Below the pieces are notes generated by a model that worked only from the letters and a program-made list of their open reading frames with translations, did no database searches and was not told the DNA's origin. The translations under genes were made by a program, and so were the position numbers. This document shows, one piece after another, positions 1 through 8,542 of a stretch of 64,000 nt of DNA; within the stretch, counting starts at the first letter, position 1, and each line of letters begins with the position of its first letter. This stretch comes from Mariniblastus fucicola (lineage in GTDB: Bacteria > Planctomycetota > Planctomycetia > Pirellulales > Pirellulaceae): the NCBI RefSeq assembly GCF_008087665.1, contig NZ_CP042912.1, positions 5,146,001 through 5,210,000 of the forward strand, in the 5' to 3' direction.

Positions 1-1485
1 CTCAACCTCATAGCCCGCTTCAAGCAACTTGTCGCGGTACTCGTCGGATGCCGCGTAGTCTTTGTCCTTGCGAGCCGCCACCATCGCAACCCGCCACTGC
101 TCGGCCTGGTCGTCACCGCCGCCATCATCTGAGCCCGTCGCCTGATCGCCATCCATGCCTTCGTTGAGCGGAGCAAGTTGCAGCACACTGTTCATCGCTT
201 TCCAGACCGCCAACGATTCCTGTGGATCGGGATGGTCGCCGCGAACCCAAGGATGCATGACTCCAAGTGCTTCCGCAATGTTCAGGTCATCGCCCAAAGC
301 CGCAGCAAACGCGCCCAGCACCGGATGGTTTAAATCGACTTCTGCCGTTTCGCCACCCGTTTTCGATTCAAGCTCGGCGCGGAACTTCATCAGCCGCTGG
401 ATCGTACTCGCAGAATCGACCAGGCCCTTCGCCGTAAAGTTCATATTGGTGCGATAGTGGGCTTTGATCAGCTCAAAACGCAACACTGCCGGATGGACAG
501 GTTTCCCCATGGGATTCCCGTCCTTGTCTTTGACCTTGCCTTCGAAAACGTCGCGCGCGGTGTAAAAATTACCCAACGACTTGGACATCTTTTCGCCTTC
601 GACAAACAGGAATCGGGCGTGGATCCAGAAATTTGCGAACGAATCCTTGCCGCTGCATCCGCAGCTCTGCGCGATCTCGCATTCGTGGTGTGGAAAAATC
701 AGGTCTTCGCCACCGGTGTGGATGTCGATCACGTCGCTGCCGAGCAACTTCGACGCCATCACGCTGCATTCGATATGCCAACCGGGATAGCCGACTCCCC
801 AAGGCGACTCCCATTTCATGATGTGTGCTTCATCGGCTTTCCAGAGCAGAAAGTCAGCCGGATGTTTTTTCGATGACTGATTCGAAGCTGAAACGCGACC
901 GCCGGCTCCACTTTGCAGTTCGCTCATCGTGTTGCCGCTGAGCTTGCCATAATCTGGAAAGCTCTCGGTGCTGAAGTAAACCGCGTCGCCGGCAATGTAA
1001 GCGTGGCCTCGTTCGAGCAATCGTTGGATCATGTCGATCATGCCATCGATGTGCTGGGTCGCCCGCGGCACTTTCTCCGGATACTCGAACGCAATCTTGT
1101 AGCCCAGCTTGCGACTGTCATCCATGAAGGCGTTGGTGTAGTAATCTGCGATCTGCCAAGGATCGTTGGGATCGTCGATTTCGCCTTCGGCAACGCGACC
1201 GGATTTCTTGTTTTCTTTGACGCGATCGCCGGCCTTTTTCATTCGGTCTTCTTCGCCCTCGACCATATGGCCGACGTCCGTGATGTTCATCACGTGGTCA
1301 ACTTCATAGCCGCCGAGTTCCAGGGATCGTCGCAGCAAATCGCCAAACAGGAACGATCGAAAGTTGCCGATGTGGGCAAAGTCATAGACCGTCGGGCCGC
1401 AGGAATACATGCGAACCTTATTGGGCTCAAGCGACTTGAACTCTTCGGTTGAATTCGTGAGCGAGTTGTAGAACTGAAATTTCAT
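1..1485 (-). CDS. cysS: Cysteinyl-tRNA synthetase (3' end outside window)
   Basis: Charges tRNA-Cys with cysteine in the cytoplasm; class Ia aminoacyl-tRNA synthetase. The reading frame starts at ATG 1485 and stays open to base 1, giving 495 codons, so the C-terminus lies outside the window. Visible family hallmarks are the N-terminal [16 protein letters not shown] segment (zinc-ligand Cys and the HIGH-type motif in the form HIGN), the WHIECS zinc/cysteine-binding motif, HHECEIAQS, and KMSKSLGN (the KMSKS loop). Length and order fit the family, whose usual size is about 460-500 residues. It is divergent from the PEP-CTERM gene across a 320-base gap. Identity is secure; only the C-terminal end is unknown. 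Confidence 0.96.
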   Translation of the reverse strand, partial: MKFQFYNSLTNSTEEFKSLEPNKVRMYSCGPTVYDFAHIGNFRSFLFGDLLRRSLELGGYEVDHVMNITDVGHMVEGEEDRMKKAGDRVKENKKSGRVAEGEIDDPNDPWQIADYYTNAFMDDSRKLGYKIAFEYPEKVPRATQHIDGMIDMIQRLLERGHAYIAGDAVYFSTESFPDYGKLSGNTMSELQSGAGGRVSASNQSSKKHPADFLLWKADEAHIMKWESPWGVGYPGWHIECSVMASKLLGSDVIDIHTGGEDLIFPHHECEIAQSCGCSGKDSFANFWIHARFLFVEGEKMSKSLGNFYTARDVFEGKVKDKDGNPMGKPVHPAVLRFELIKAHYRTNMNFTAKGLVDSASTIQRLMKFRAELESKTGGETAEVDLNHPVLGAFAAALGDDLNIAEALGVMHPWVRGDHPDPQESLAVWKAMNSVLQLAPLNEGMDGDQATGSDDGGGDDQAEQWRVAMVAARKDKDYAASDEYRDKLLEAGYEVE

Positions 1486-1805
1486 GGTGCTGTGATTGCT
1501 GTGAGGTTGCGAAGTGCTAAACGGTATCATTTCAGCCGTTTTTCCTCGATACCGCTTGGCAAAAGATCGGAATTCGAGAGCTCCGCGAGAGCAATGAAAC
1601 CCGGCCAGAAAACGAACTGTCCTTGCGGAATATGCGGAAAATATCAATCACGTAGACTGTACATCCGTGGGCGAGCCAATTTTTTTCGTTTTTTTCGCTC
1701 ACTTATTAGCGTCGCATTTAACATTGGGTGACAGGCGCGACCAGGGCAATTACTATCCGGGTCTCGCCACCCACGATTCTTTCCTACAACTGATTCTGTA
1801 TCACC
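1486..1805. other. Intergenic region with a SEC-C-like micro-ORF
   Basis: This 320-base gap separates the divergent cysS and PEP-CTERM genes and should hold both promoters, although no convincing -35/-10 pair was found. A T-rich tract lies at about 1678-1700. On the plus strand, ATG 1594 opens a 45-codon frame to a stop at 1731. It begins [17 protein letters not shown], resembling the SEC-C zinc motif (typically CPCGSGKKYKxC) but lacking the terminal Cys pair and ending in an aromatic-rich tail. It is either a decayed SEC-C fragment or chance; it is not called as a gene. Confidence 0.3.
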
Positions 1806-2459
1806 ATGAATGTTCGCAACGTTTTCTCGCTTGCCATAGTCGCACTTGTGGCTTGCTGCTCACAAGGGTTTGCACAAACGTATTCGCTTGGATACGACCA
1901 GACGCGCTACGACGTTTCGCCAGGCGATTCAGTCGACGTAACGCTGATTCTTACCGAAGAAATCGCTGACGGCGAAACCGCCCGCTTGGCAGGCGGCGGG
2001 ACCGACGGATTGTTCGCATTTGGCTTGGGCGTTGACTATTCGTCATTCACCGGTGGAGCCAGTGGATCAACGTTTGGGTCAATCACTTTCAATTCAGATT
2101 TCCTTCAGTCCGATCCTGATTTCGTACAAGTTTTTGACAGCGGGTCAGTGGTCTCGTTTGAGACTTCAGAAACAAGCGGCCAAGGCGTGTCAGGGATGAT
2201 GATTTCGCCAAACGAGTACCAACTCGAACTTGCAACACTTAGCTTTGATGCCGGAGCAATTAATTCGCTTACAACACTGCAGCTTCGTACGGGTGAGGCA
2301 CCAGTCACCAACCCGGCACTGTTCTTTGCGGATGGAGAGACGCCCGCAGTCGGATTTGGCAGCACGCAGATTTTCGTCAACGCTGTACCGGAACCTGGCA
2401 GCGCTGCGATCCTGGCAATCGTGGCCGGCGTTGGAGTTCTGCGACGTCGCCGAAAGTAA
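1806..2459 (+). CDS. PEP-CTERM sorting-domain secreted protein
   Basis: Predicted exported protein of 217 residues. Residues 1-23 form a signal peptide (basic MNVRN, hydrophobic core, cleavage after GFAQ). The middle, about residues 25-185, is an acidic, Ser/Thr/Gly-rich beta-type region resembling cohesin-like or LPXTG-type secreted modules, but I cannot assign a named domain. The C-terminus has the PEP-CTERM signal: VPEPGS, then a hydrophobic helix, then the basic tail LRRRRK. In the PEP-CTERM/exosortase system this tail is recognised and processed in the inner membrane during export. No exosortase is in this window. A strong hairpin terminator follows 28 bases after the stop, so the gene looks monocistronic. 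The sorting call is firm; the function is unknown. Confidence 0.85.
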   Translation: MNVRNVFSLAIVALVACCSQGFAQTYSLGYDQTRYDVSPGDSVDVTLILTEEIADGETARLAGGGTDGLFAFGLGVDYSSFTGGASGSTFGSITFNSDFLQSDPDFVQVFDSGSVVSFETSETSGQGVSGMMISPNEYQLELATLSFDAGAINSLTTLQLRTGEAPVTNPALFFADGETPAVGFGSTQIFVNAVPEPGSAAILAIVAGVGVLRRRRK

Positions 2460-2487
2460 GCGATCAAGCGAACTAAAAACAGAAACG

Positions 2488-2515
2488 AGCCGGTGATCAT
2501 TCACCGGCTTTTTTT
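2488..2515 (+). terminator. Rho-independent terminator
   Basis: A perfect inverted repeat, AGCCGGTGA / TCACCGGCT, has a 4-base TCAT loop and is followed by a run of T residues ending at 2515. It ends transcription of the PEP-CTERM gene. The convergent purD gene ends about 100 bases further on. Confidence 0.92.
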
Positions 2516-2611
2516 GTGCGCAAGTGCAACGCGGAGCAGATTCGAATGGTCTGCATTGCCAGCAGAGCATTGCCTGTAAAATGCCGCCCGTCGATCGCGT
2601 CCAGCGTAACG

Positions 2612-3910
2612 CTATCGAGCCGTCATCGCTTTGTCGGCAATGTCTTTGCGGCACCAGGCACCGTCCCAGCGGATGCATTTGACCGCTTTGTAGGCCTGCA
2701 GTTTTGCAGTCGCCACCGAGTCACCCATCGCGGTAACTCCAAGCACGCGGCCGCCAGTGGTGACGACGTTGCCTTCGCTATCCACCTTCGTTCCTGCATG
2801 AAAGACTTTCACGTCCGGAATTTTGGCAGCTTCTTCAAGTCCGCGAATCACTTTGCCCGTTTCGTATTTTCCCGGATAACCGCCGGAAGCCATCACAACG
2901 CAAACGCTGGGGCGGTCGTCCCATTCCAATGGACCGATCGACGACAAACGCCTTTCACAGGTCGCTTCAATGATGTCGACCAGATCTGTCTTGAGCCGAA
3001 ACAGAAGCGGCTGACATTCGGGATCGCCAAATCGAACGTTGTACTCCAGAACTTTCGGTCCCTGCGGCGTCATCATCAAGCCCGCGTACAGGATGCCCAA
3101 AAACGGAGTCCGCTGACGCTTCATCGCGTGTACCGTTGGCACCAGAACATTGGACTCGACCCACCGCAACGTTTCGTCATCGATGGTCGGCGTCGGACAG
3201 TAGGCTCCCATGCCTCCGGTATTTGGGCCGAGGTCACCATCGAGAGCCCGTTTGTGATCTTCGGCCGGCGGCAACGTCAGAATCGTTTTGCCATCGGTAA
3301 TTGCAAGGATGCTGGCCTCGAAACCTTCGAGCCGATCTTCAATGATAAGCTTGTCACCTGCTGAACCGAATTGCTTTTGCCTGGCGATGATGTCGATCGC
3401 TTCCAAAGCTTCATCGCGCGTCGAGCACACGATGGCGCCTTTGCCGGCAGCGAGACCGTCGGCTTTGACTACCAGTGGCACATCTTCGGGCGTTTCAAAG
3501 TAACGTTCATTGATGAAGCGTTCGGCTCCTTCGGCGTCCCGGAACTCGTGAAAGTCAGCGGTCGGCACGTCAGCGTTGCGCATCACTTTTTTGCAGAAGG
3601 ATTTACTGCCTTCGAGTGCGGCGGCTTCTTTGGAAGGACCGAACACCGACAGGCCAGCGGCTTTGAACGCATCTGCCAACCCATCGCAAAGTGGCACTTC
3701 GGGGCCCGCGACGGTGTAGGCGATATCGTTCTCTTTGGCAAACTTGACCAGCGCAGGAATGTCGGTCGCAGCGATATCGACATTCTCTGCGTCTTGCTGC
3801 GTGCCGGCATTTCCGGGAGCTACGAAAACCCGCTCGACCCGGGGGGATTGAGCTACTTTCCAGGCCAACGCGTGTTCACGTCCGCCGTTTCCGACGATCA
3901 ATATATTCAT
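2612..3910 (-). CDS. purD: Phosphoribosylamine-glycine ligase
   Basis: GAR synthetase: ATP-dependent ligation of glycine to 5-phosphoribosylamine, step two of de novo purine synthesis, in the cytoplasm. The 432-residue length matches the family (about 420-430). The N-terminus MNILIVGNGGREHALAWK is the family signature. The ATP-grasp core shows VVKADGLAAGKGA (about residue 147), the PPAEDHKRA region, GPNTGGMGAY, the FLGILYAGLM strand and EYNVRFGDPECQ. The C-terminal domain includes the usual MASGGYPGKYETG segment. The start at ATG 3910 is the only reasonable one. It stands alone, convergent with the PEP-CTERM gene, with no other pur gene in the window. Confidence 0.97.
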   Translation of the reverse strand: MNILIVGNGGREHALAWKVAQSPRVERVFVAPGNAGTQQDAENVDIAATDIPALVKFAKENDIAYTVAGPEVPLCDGLADAFKAAGLSVFGPSKEAAALEGSKSFCKKVMRNADVPTADFHEFRDAEGAERFINERYFETPEDVPLVVKADGLAAGKGAIVCSTRDEALEAIDIIARQKQFGSAGDKLIIEDRLEGFEASILAITDGKTILTLPPAEDHKRALDGDLGPNTGGMGAYCPTPTIDDETLRWVESNVLVPTVHAMKRQRTPFLGILYAGLMMTPQGPKVLEYNVRFGDPECQPLLFRLKTDLVDIIEATCERRLSSIGPLEWDDRPSVCVVMASGGYPGKYETGKVIRGLEEAAKIPDVKVFHAGTKVDSEGNVVTTGGRVLGVTAMGDSVATAKLQAYKAVKCIRWDGAWCRKDIADKAMTAR

Positions 3911-4111
3911 TTCAGGAAGTCCGACCGCGGAGGATCGGGGTTTAATTTAACTGTAGCCAATCATGGAACCAGAACGGCGCCGACCAAAATGGAACATCCG
4001 AATCGAAACCGGGCGCCGCAAATTCTAAGGCCATGCTAAACGATTGTCACGGCCTCGATTGGCTCGTTGTGGTATAGTGTTGGTGTTACTTTCTTTTAGC
4101 AGAGAACAGAG

Positions 4112-4915
4112 ATGAAATTGAAATTGACCATGGGCGTCCTGCTGGCCGCCGCCGTGCTTTTACCCCAAACATTGTTGGCCCAGGAATCCAAGTCGGATTG
4201 GGGACATCTTTCGGGAACCGTTACCGTCGACGGCGACGTGGAAGCCCCCGAAGAAGAACCTGTCGGTGATCACGCCGACAAGCCCGTCTGCCTGGTCGAT
4301 GGGAAACTGCCCGTGGACGACAACATCGTCGTCAACGCCGAGAACAAGGGACTCCGCGACGTCTACGTCCTGATGTACTTGAAAAAGAAAAAAACGGATG
4401 CTGTTCATCCGTCCTACGAGGAAAAGAAGAAGGAACCTGTGGTTCTGGACAACGTAAATTGTCGCTTTGTTCCACACGCGGTTTTCGTTCGCACCGGCCA
4501 GAAACTGGTGCTGAAAAACTCGGATCCGGTGGGGCACAACTGCCACATCACGACGTTCAACAACGAACACAATCCGAACCTTCCCGCAAACTCAACTGCT
4601 GAAGTCAAGTTCGACGTCGAGGACTCACGCCCAGGCAACGTGACTTGTGACCTGCACAAATGGATGGACAGTATTATCTTCATCCGCGACAACCCGTACG
4701 TTGCAATCACCGATGCCGACGGCAAGTTCACGATCGAAAACCTGCCGGCTGGCGAATGGGAATTCCAGTTCTGGCACAAGAAGGTCGGCTATCTGAAGAC
4801 GCTGGCGATTTCAAACCATGAAGTCTCCAAACGAGGCGTCGCGACGATCAAAGTCACTGCGGGCGAGACGACTGATCTTGGAGAAATGAAGCTGCCTTCC
4901 AAATCGTTCAAGTAG
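4112..4915 (+). CDS. Exported cupredoxin-like (type-1 copper) protein
   Basis: A 267-residue secreted protein. Residues 1-23 are a signal peptide ending LLAQ. Residues about 105-195 form a cupredoxin-like domain: an upstream GHNCH (His142, Cys144, His145) and the later CDLHKWM (Cys179, His182, Met185) give a His-Cys-His-Met type-1 copper set. Residues about 195-260 are a carboxypeptidase-regulatory-like beta domain (DADGKFTIENLPAGEW). Similar planctomycete proteins are often annotated as methylamine-utilisation or plastocyanin-like, but no mau genes are here. It is followed on the same strand by a c-type cytochrome lipoprotein and an oxidase subunit I homologue, so it plausibly shuttles electrons to or from them in the periplasm. 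That role is inference. Confidence 0.8.
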   Translation: MKLKLTMGVLLAAAVLLPQTLLAQESKSDWGHLSGTVTVDGDVEAPEEEPVGDHADKPVCLVDGKLPVDDNIVVNAENKGLRDVYVLMYLKKKKTDAVHPSYEEKKKEPVVLDNVNCRFVPHAVFVRTGQKLVLKNSDPVGHNCHITTFNNEHNPNLPANSTAEVKFDVEDSRPGNVTCDLHKWMDSIIFIRDNPYVAITDADGKFTIENLPAGEWEFQFWHKKVGYLKTLAISNHEVSKRGVATIKVTAGETTDLGEMKLPSKSFK

Positions 4916-5005
4916 TCGTCCGCTGAGCTTGAGTCCATGTCGTGCATGGCCCCTCGCTTCGGGGAGGGGACTGCCGCGACAATATGGAGCCTCGACGATT
5001 CGCTT

Positions 5006-6376
5006 ATGTCGGCCAACAATATTGGAGTACGAGCGTCTTTCCCGAACGTGACTGTGTTGGCCAAACTTCATACCATCTTCGCGACCTTGATTTTTTCGGT
5101 CGCTCTTGTCGCCGTCGGCGGATGCGAAAAAGCTCCCGCGCCGACCTTTCACCTGAACGAAGTTGAGATTCTCAAGCAAGAGAAAGCTTCGCTGGCCAAC
5201 GGCGAGCACTTCGATGATTCGCACGACGACGAAATCCGCAACATTCTCTCTTCGCTGTTTGGCACACCAGATCAGCCCAGGTTTCCGTTTCTCCAAGGCG
5301 ACGAAGATCCGGCACATGAGTTCATCGATTTCGAAAATCTTGAGTGGGCCGCCGGACGAGTCCACAGCGATCAGGATGGAAAACCAATTTCCGGTCTCTA
5401 TCGCGAACATTGCGCTCAATGCCACGGCATCACGGGCGATGGAGCAGGGGCGACGGCAGCGTTTTTAAATCCGTATCCAAGAGATTTTCGATTGTCCAAG
5501 TTCAAGTTCAAATCGACTCCGCTGAGGCGTTCTCCAACCGATCACGATTTGGAACTGGTTTTGCGAAACGGCATTCCGGGCACAGCGATGCCTTCGTTTC
5601 GCACGCTGCCGGATGAAGAAATTCAGGCTTTAATCGACTACGTCAAATATTTGACGATACGTGGTCAGATGGAGCGGATGTTGATCTCGGAGCTCAGTTC
5701 CACCGAAGGCAAGCCGTTGTTGGACATGAGTCATGCCGAAGACGGGGATTTGGTTGCGGCGCTGGCGAAGATCGAATCGACGGATGCTTCAACAGATCGT
5801 GACGACGATGTCGCGGAATCCGATGAATCACGTAGCGCGTTTGAGGAACAGCTCGACTATCTGCTAAACGAACTTTATTTCGAAGGCCCGCTTAAGCGTT
5901 GGAGCAACACCGAAGATGCGGTGACTGAAGTTCCACCTGTTCCCGAATCGATTCGCACGACACATCCGGACCATTCGCAGCTCGTTGAGTTGGGACGCGA
6001 ACTGTTTTATGCCAAAGGCAACTGTGCGCAGTGCCACGGCGATACTGCGATGGGTGACGGGCAGCAAACAAGCTACGACGATTGGACCAATGACTGGATC
6101 AAGTCAGCGGGTGTGGATCCGACAGACAAATCAACCTACCAGGACTTTCTTGATGCAGGAGCACTCAGGCCACGCGCGATCCGTCCGCGAAACCTTCGGC
6201 TGCCCGTCTACCGCGGCGGTGGTCGTCCAGAAGATTTGTATTTGCGAATCAAGAATGGCATTGAAGGGACTCCAATGCCGGCGGCCGCGACGCTCAGCGA
6301 TCAGGAGATTTGGGCGATGGTGGCGTATGTGAAATCGTTGCCGTTCGAACAAGTCGTGCCACAAGAAACAAAGTAG
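5006..6376 (+). CDS. Two-haem c-type cytochrome lipoprotein
   Basis: Periplasmic electron carrier with two cytochrome c domains. Each has a CAQCHG haem-attachment motif (codons at 5411-5425 and 6023-6037). The likely axial methionines are in GIPGTAMPSF and GIEGTPMPAA. A linker of about 120 residues with an acidic stretch separates the domains. The N-terminus carries a lipoprotein signal ending in a GGC lipobox at about 5120, so the protein should be anchored to a membrane facing the periplasm. Start choice is uncertain: ATG 5006 is listed, an upstream ATG at 4937 is in frame, and GTG 5048 or 5054 would give a more compact lipoprotein signal; none has a strong ribosome site. It lies between the cupredoxin gene and the oxidase subunit I homologue and probably donates to or accepts from the latter. 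Confidence 0.85.
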   Translation: MSANNIGVRASFPNVTVLAKLHTIFATLIFSVALVAVGGCEKAPAPTFHLNEVEILKQEKASLANGEHFDDSHDDEIRNILSSLFGTPDQPRFPFLQGDEDPAHEFIDFENLEWAAGRVHSDQDGKPISGLYREHCAQCHGITGDGAGATAAFLNPYPRDFRLSKFKFKSTPLRRSPTDHDLELVLRNGIPGTAMPSFRTLPDEEIQALIDYVKYLTIRGQMERMLISELSSTEGKPLLDMSHAEDGDLVAALAKIESTDASTDRDDDVAESDESRSAFEEQLDYLLNELYFEGPLKRWSNTEDAVTEVPPVPESIRTTHPDHSQLVELGRELFYAKGNCAQCHGDTAMGDGQQTSYDDWTNDWIKSAGVDPTDKSTYQDFLDAGALRPRAIRPRNLRLPVYRGGGRPEDLYLRIKNGIEGTPMPAAATLSDQEIWAMVAYVKSLPFEQVVPQETK

Positions 6377-6619
6377 CCGACTTGCCAAGCGAACGAAGCG
6401 GAACAGCTCTTTCGTTCCCGTCACCGATTTGCTTTGGGGTTGGATTTGAATATTTCGCGTCGGCGGCTCTCACAGCAATTGCAGTGCTGCGTTGTGAACT
6501 TTGCAGCAAGAGACAAGTTAAGATGAAGCCATGCTTTCGCATCGATTCTGAGGCGGAGCAGAAGCAATGGCAGTAACGGTCGACAGAACTTTATCGCGAA
6601 AACGATCCATCCAGACAAC

Positions 6620-8398
6620 ATGGCCGATCCTCTTGCGAATCAACTACCGGGTGCAGAAAGTCAACGCCGCAGCGTGCCAGTCAGGTTTTTCACAACCTGT
6701 GTGTTCGCGACTGACCACAAAGTCATTGGACGACGGTTTCTCTTTTCGTCGCTGATCTGGTTCGCCATCGGAGGACTGTTTGCATTGGCCATCCGCTGGC
6801 AACTGGCATGGCCGTGGAGCGACGTTCCGATTCTGGGTTCGGCCATCAATGGTGAAACCGGAGTTCGGATGTCACCCCGGTTTTACGATCTTCTGTTCTC
6901 GATGCACGCCACGATCATGGTTTTCTTCGTGATGATTCCGATTCTCTTCGGAGCGTTTGGGAACTTCCTGATTCCACTGATGACTGGCGCCGACGACATG
7001 GCATTTCCGCGGCTCAACATGCTGGGCTACTGGTTGATGTGGCCCGCGTTTGGCTGCCTCACTCTCTGCTTTCTACTGTACGCCAACGGACTGTCGGCGG
7101 AATGGACGGTTCCACCGTCGAGCTTACTGTCGGACGTATCGCAGTCGATTAAGTTTGCACAGCAACTTTGGATTCTGTCGCTGCTGTTCGTCGTCGCGTC
7201 ATCGATGCTCGGTGCGATCAACATCCTGACAACGGTTTTGCAGATGCGGTCGCCTGGCATGAACATGATTCGCTTGCCGATGACCGTTTGGGGTTTGTTC
7301 ATCTCGGCGACCCTCCAAGCGATTGCGTATCCGGTCTTGATCGCCGCGTTGATGATGCAGCTGTCGGACTTGACGTTCGGAACAGGGTTCACTGGCCTGA
7401 ACCTGGCCGGAGACGATCTGTTCGCAGTCGACGGAAGCGCCCAAGCGATCCCGTGGCGGCGTTTGTTCTGGTCCGTTTCGCGGCCCGCGGCTTACATCCT
7501 GATCCTGCCGGTGATCGGCATGGTCTCCGACATGATTGCGTGTTTTTCGCGAAAGCCGCTGTTTGGATATCGCCCCATGGTCTGCTCGATCATCGCGATC
7601 GCCGGACTTGGTTTGGCTGTTTGTGCTCATCAGCAGTTCGCCGTTGAAACAAATGGAAGCCTGATGGTGTCTCTAGTGGTTCCGACGACACTGATCGTAA
7701 TCGCGATCAGCATCAAAGCTTTCAACTGGTTCGCCACGATGCGGAACGGACAATTGCAACTGTCGAATCCGATGCTATTCAGCATTGGCGTCGTCTTGAT
7801 GATCATGGTCGGCGGCTTCGTCGGAGTCATCATGTCCGTGCCCAAGATCGGCATGAATCGGGGCACTAACTTTGCCGTCGCTGATCTGCACTATCTGCTT
7901 TTCGGCAGCAGCATTCTGGGTGTTTTCGCGGCGATCTACTTTTGGTTCCCGAAGATGTTCGGCCGGAAGCTGAATCTGACACTGGGAAAGCTTCACTTTC
8001 TGTTTACGTTCTTGCTTCTGAACTGCACCTTCTTGCCGATGTATTTGCTCAAGCAGGCACATCTGCCTGGGACGTTGCCACCACATCAAGCTTCGGCTTT
8101 GGCTGCTGAACCATTCAAGAACATGAGCGACTTCAACGTGTTCATCACCTGGTCGGCGATACTGCTGGGAGCCACCCAGTTGATTTTTGTGGCCAACTTT
8201 CTGGGAAGTCTGTTTTTCGGCAAGAAAGCTGAAGCGAATCCGTGGCGATGCAATTCCCTGGAATGGACGACGCCCAGCCCGCCGGTGAGAGGAAACTTTG
8301 AGACTCAACCGCTGGTTTATCGTGGTCCGTATGAATATGGTCATCCTGATCGAGATCAGGACTTTTGGCCCCAGAGTGAGCCTGAAACCAGTAGTTAG
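6620..8398 (+). CDS. Haem-copper oxidase subunit I homologue lacking the O2-reduction site
   Basis: A 592-residue polytopic inner-membrane protein that aligns with A-type cytochrome oxidase subunit I (CtaD) over its length: FATDHKVIG at the N-terminus, the MTGADDMAFPRLN loop, SMLGAINILTT, MRSPGMNM, and SRKPLFGYRPM. The low-spin haem a ligands are kept (His96 in SMHATIM; His424 in ADLHYLL). The catalytic centre is not: the HPEVY motif reads RPAAY (Arg288 for the CuB His, Ala290 for the proton Glu; Tyr292 kept); the paired CuB histidines read HQ (His337, Gln338); the haem a3 ligand is Asp422; and the Mg-site HD is replaced. No subunit II or III gene adjoins. It is probably an electron-transfer membrane protein fed by the upstream cupredoxin and cytochrome c; automatic annotation would call it an oxidase. 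Confidence 0.85.
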   Translation: MADPLANQLPGAESQRRSVPVRFFTTCVFATDHKVIGRRFLFSSLIWFAIGGLFALAIRWQLAWPWSDVPILGSAINGETGVRMSPRFYDLLFSMHATIMVFFVMIPILFGAFGNFLIPLMTGADDMAFPRLNMLGYWLMWPAFGCLTLCFLLYANGLSAEWTVPPSSLLSDVSQSIKFAQQLWILSLLFVVASSMLGAINILTTVLQMRSPGMNMIRLPMTVWGLFISATLQAIAYPVLIAALMMQLSDLTFGTGFTGLNLAGDDLFAVDGSAQAIPWRRLFWSVSRPAAYILILPVIGMVSDMIACFSRKPLFGYRPMVCSIIAIAGLGLAVCAHQQFAVETNGSLMVSLVVPTTLIVIAISIKAFNWFATMRNGQLQLSNPMLFSIGVVLMIMVGGFVGVIMSVPKIGMNRGTNFAVADLHYLLFGSSILGVFAAIYFWFPKMFGRKLNLTLGKLHFLFTFLLLNCTFLPMYLLKQAHLPGTLPPHQASALAAEPFKNMSDFNVFITWSAILLGATQLIFVANFLGSLFFGKKAEANPWRCNSLEWTTPSPPVRGNFETQPLVYRGPYEYGHPDRDQDFWPQSEPETSS

Positions 8399-8542
8399 AC
8401 CGGTGGAATCTCCATATGTCAGGAACTTTTGACTGGCTACTTTGAAGAAATGAACTTTACGAGCATAATGTGCGTATCGAAAGTTTTGGCCAGCATTTCA
8501 ACGCATTTCCCCACACAAACGCACTGTAGTGGGTCCAACTTC

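Noticed and set aside
1-1485. Plus-strand frames opposite the first gene (for example 457-876 and 913-1452)
   Set aside because: They are antisense shadows of cysS, whose motifs are unambiguous on the minus strand.
6620-8398. Calling this a functional cytochrome c oxidase
   Set aside because: Oxygen-site ligands are missing, and no subunit II or III is adjacent.
8429-8542. Longer start for the permease at ATG 8429
   Set aside because: The added residues are Cys/Ser-rich with no membrane helix, and ATG 8543 gives a normal N-terminus directly before the first helix.
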